Source: CBDFGT01 sp965247225 (GTDB taxonomy: Bacteria > Pseudomonadota > Alphaproteobacteria > Rhizobiales > Rhizobiaceae). From it: a stretch of 64,000 bases of DNA. Shown here one piece after another: positions 63,697-64,000 of this stretch (position 1 is its first letter; every line of letters starts with the position of its first letter). The notes under the pieces are model-generated. The model saw nothing but the letters and a program-made list of their open reading frames with translations, had not been told where the DNA came from and ran no database searches. The stretch lies in contig CBDFGT010000017.1 of the NCBI GenBank assembly GCA_965247225.1, positions 124,001 through 188,000 of the forward strand, written 5' to 3'. Made by a program: the position numbers and the translations under genes.

Positions 63697-63938
63697 TACG
63701 GATGATCCTCATGCCGCGCATCAATGAGATCCGAGAGTTTAACGCCCGCAAAAACCTTTCTTGCTTCTTTGAATTCGTTCAATGCCTGCGTCATCTCTGC
63801 CGCTGTCCGTATAATCTCTGGCGATATCCGTGCAAACGTCTGATCGCCTTCGTTCAGCAAAATTGTTTCGCCTTCACGAACTTTTTCCATGATGCTTGAG
63901 AACTGCTTTTCCGCGTCCGAAAGTTGAACAACCAGCAT
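63693..63938 (-). CDS. Phd/YefM-type antitoxin (VapB role)
   Basis: 81 residues: MLVVQLSDAEKQFSSIMEKVREGETILLNEGDQTFARISPE is the Phd/YefM DNA-binding fold, and the C-terminal helix (EARKVFAGVKLSDLIDARHEDHPY) would wrap the PIN toxin. ATG 63938 with GAGG; the longer frame to 63995 is less likely. Repression of its own operon is expected; promoter in 63939-64000. Confidence 0.9.
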   Translation of the reverse strand: MLVVQLSDAEKQFSSIMEKVREGETILLNEGDQTFARISPEIIRTAAEMTQALNEFKEARKVFAGVKLSDLIDARHEDHPY

Positions 63939-64000
63939 TGTGAAAACCTCATCAAATTTAGAAGTTAACCTAGTTCTTTTCGCTTTGGTTTTCAATCAGT

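Overview
The window is chromosomal DNA of an alphaproteobacterium of the order Hyphomicrobiales (Rhizobiales), closest in gene order to the Brucellaceae/Bartonellaceae. The assignment rests on gene content and synteny recalled from those families, not on a search. The diagnostic runs are purN-purM, CDP-alcohol transferase, AI-2E exporter, hdaA-ppk-ppx, then rnd, aspS and parC; bpt, RDD, hemB, DUF6163, ldtR, ldtP, glyA and nrdR; and nusB, hppA, bamE, CBP3, DUF177, plsX-fabH-ihfA-MerR, tRNA-Pro. The base composition is moderately GC-rich. No rRNA, CRISPR array, prophage or complete insertion sequence is visible.

Layout. 1-8 kb: purine synthesis, membrane lipid and transport genes, the DnaA-inactivation factor HdaA, and polyphosphate metabolism. 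8-13 kb: a bile-acid-type symporter, RNase D, and a multicopper oxidase with an MFS carrier lying between rnd and aspS. 13-21.6 kb: aspS, a broken AlbA/Schlafen-type gene, a palindromic repeat, two secreted proteins of unknown function and parC. 21.7-30 kb: a Doc/AbrB toxin-antitoxin pair, Bpt, RDD, HemB, the LdtR/LdtP cell-wall pair, GlyA and NrdR. 30-43 kb: nusB, proton pyrophosphatase and the fatty-acid/phospholipid block plsX-fabH, with a MITE-like element before ihfA, ending at tRNA-Pro. 43-52 kb: a GIY-YIG gene and an exopolysaccharide locus (Wzy-like polymerase, initiating sugar-phosphate transferase, GT4, Wza-like export lipoprotein, Wzz/Wzc-like co-polymerase, CelD-like acetyltransferase). 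52-64 kb: heme A synthase, argC, speB, a RelE/XRE pair, rplM-rpsI, CoA-related genes, metY, and a VapBC pair coupled to an acetyltransferase.

Sequence quality. Six genes carry single-base frame changes although the protein sequence continues intact in the next frame: ppk (one), aspS (one), an AlbA-domain gene (at least five), two secreted proteins (two, and about six) and parC (six). All except the ppk one lie between about 14.28 and 20.83 kb, many sit in homopolymer runs, and aspS and parC are normally essential. I read this mainly as poor consensus quality in that stretch, not gene decay. Outside it the reading frames look intact.

The most interesting signals outside the core genome are small structured elements: a MITE with 27-bp perfect ends just before ihfA (39974-40242), a multi-hairpin block between tRNA-Pro and a small GIY-YIG endonuclease gene (42938-43056), a 32-nt perfect palindrome before the polysaccharide export gene (48039-48070), a 100-nt palindrome upstream of hemB (24961-25060) and an in-frame duplication of the end of rpsI (57481-57498). 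The riboflavin genes usually found between nrdR and nusB are absent from that position.
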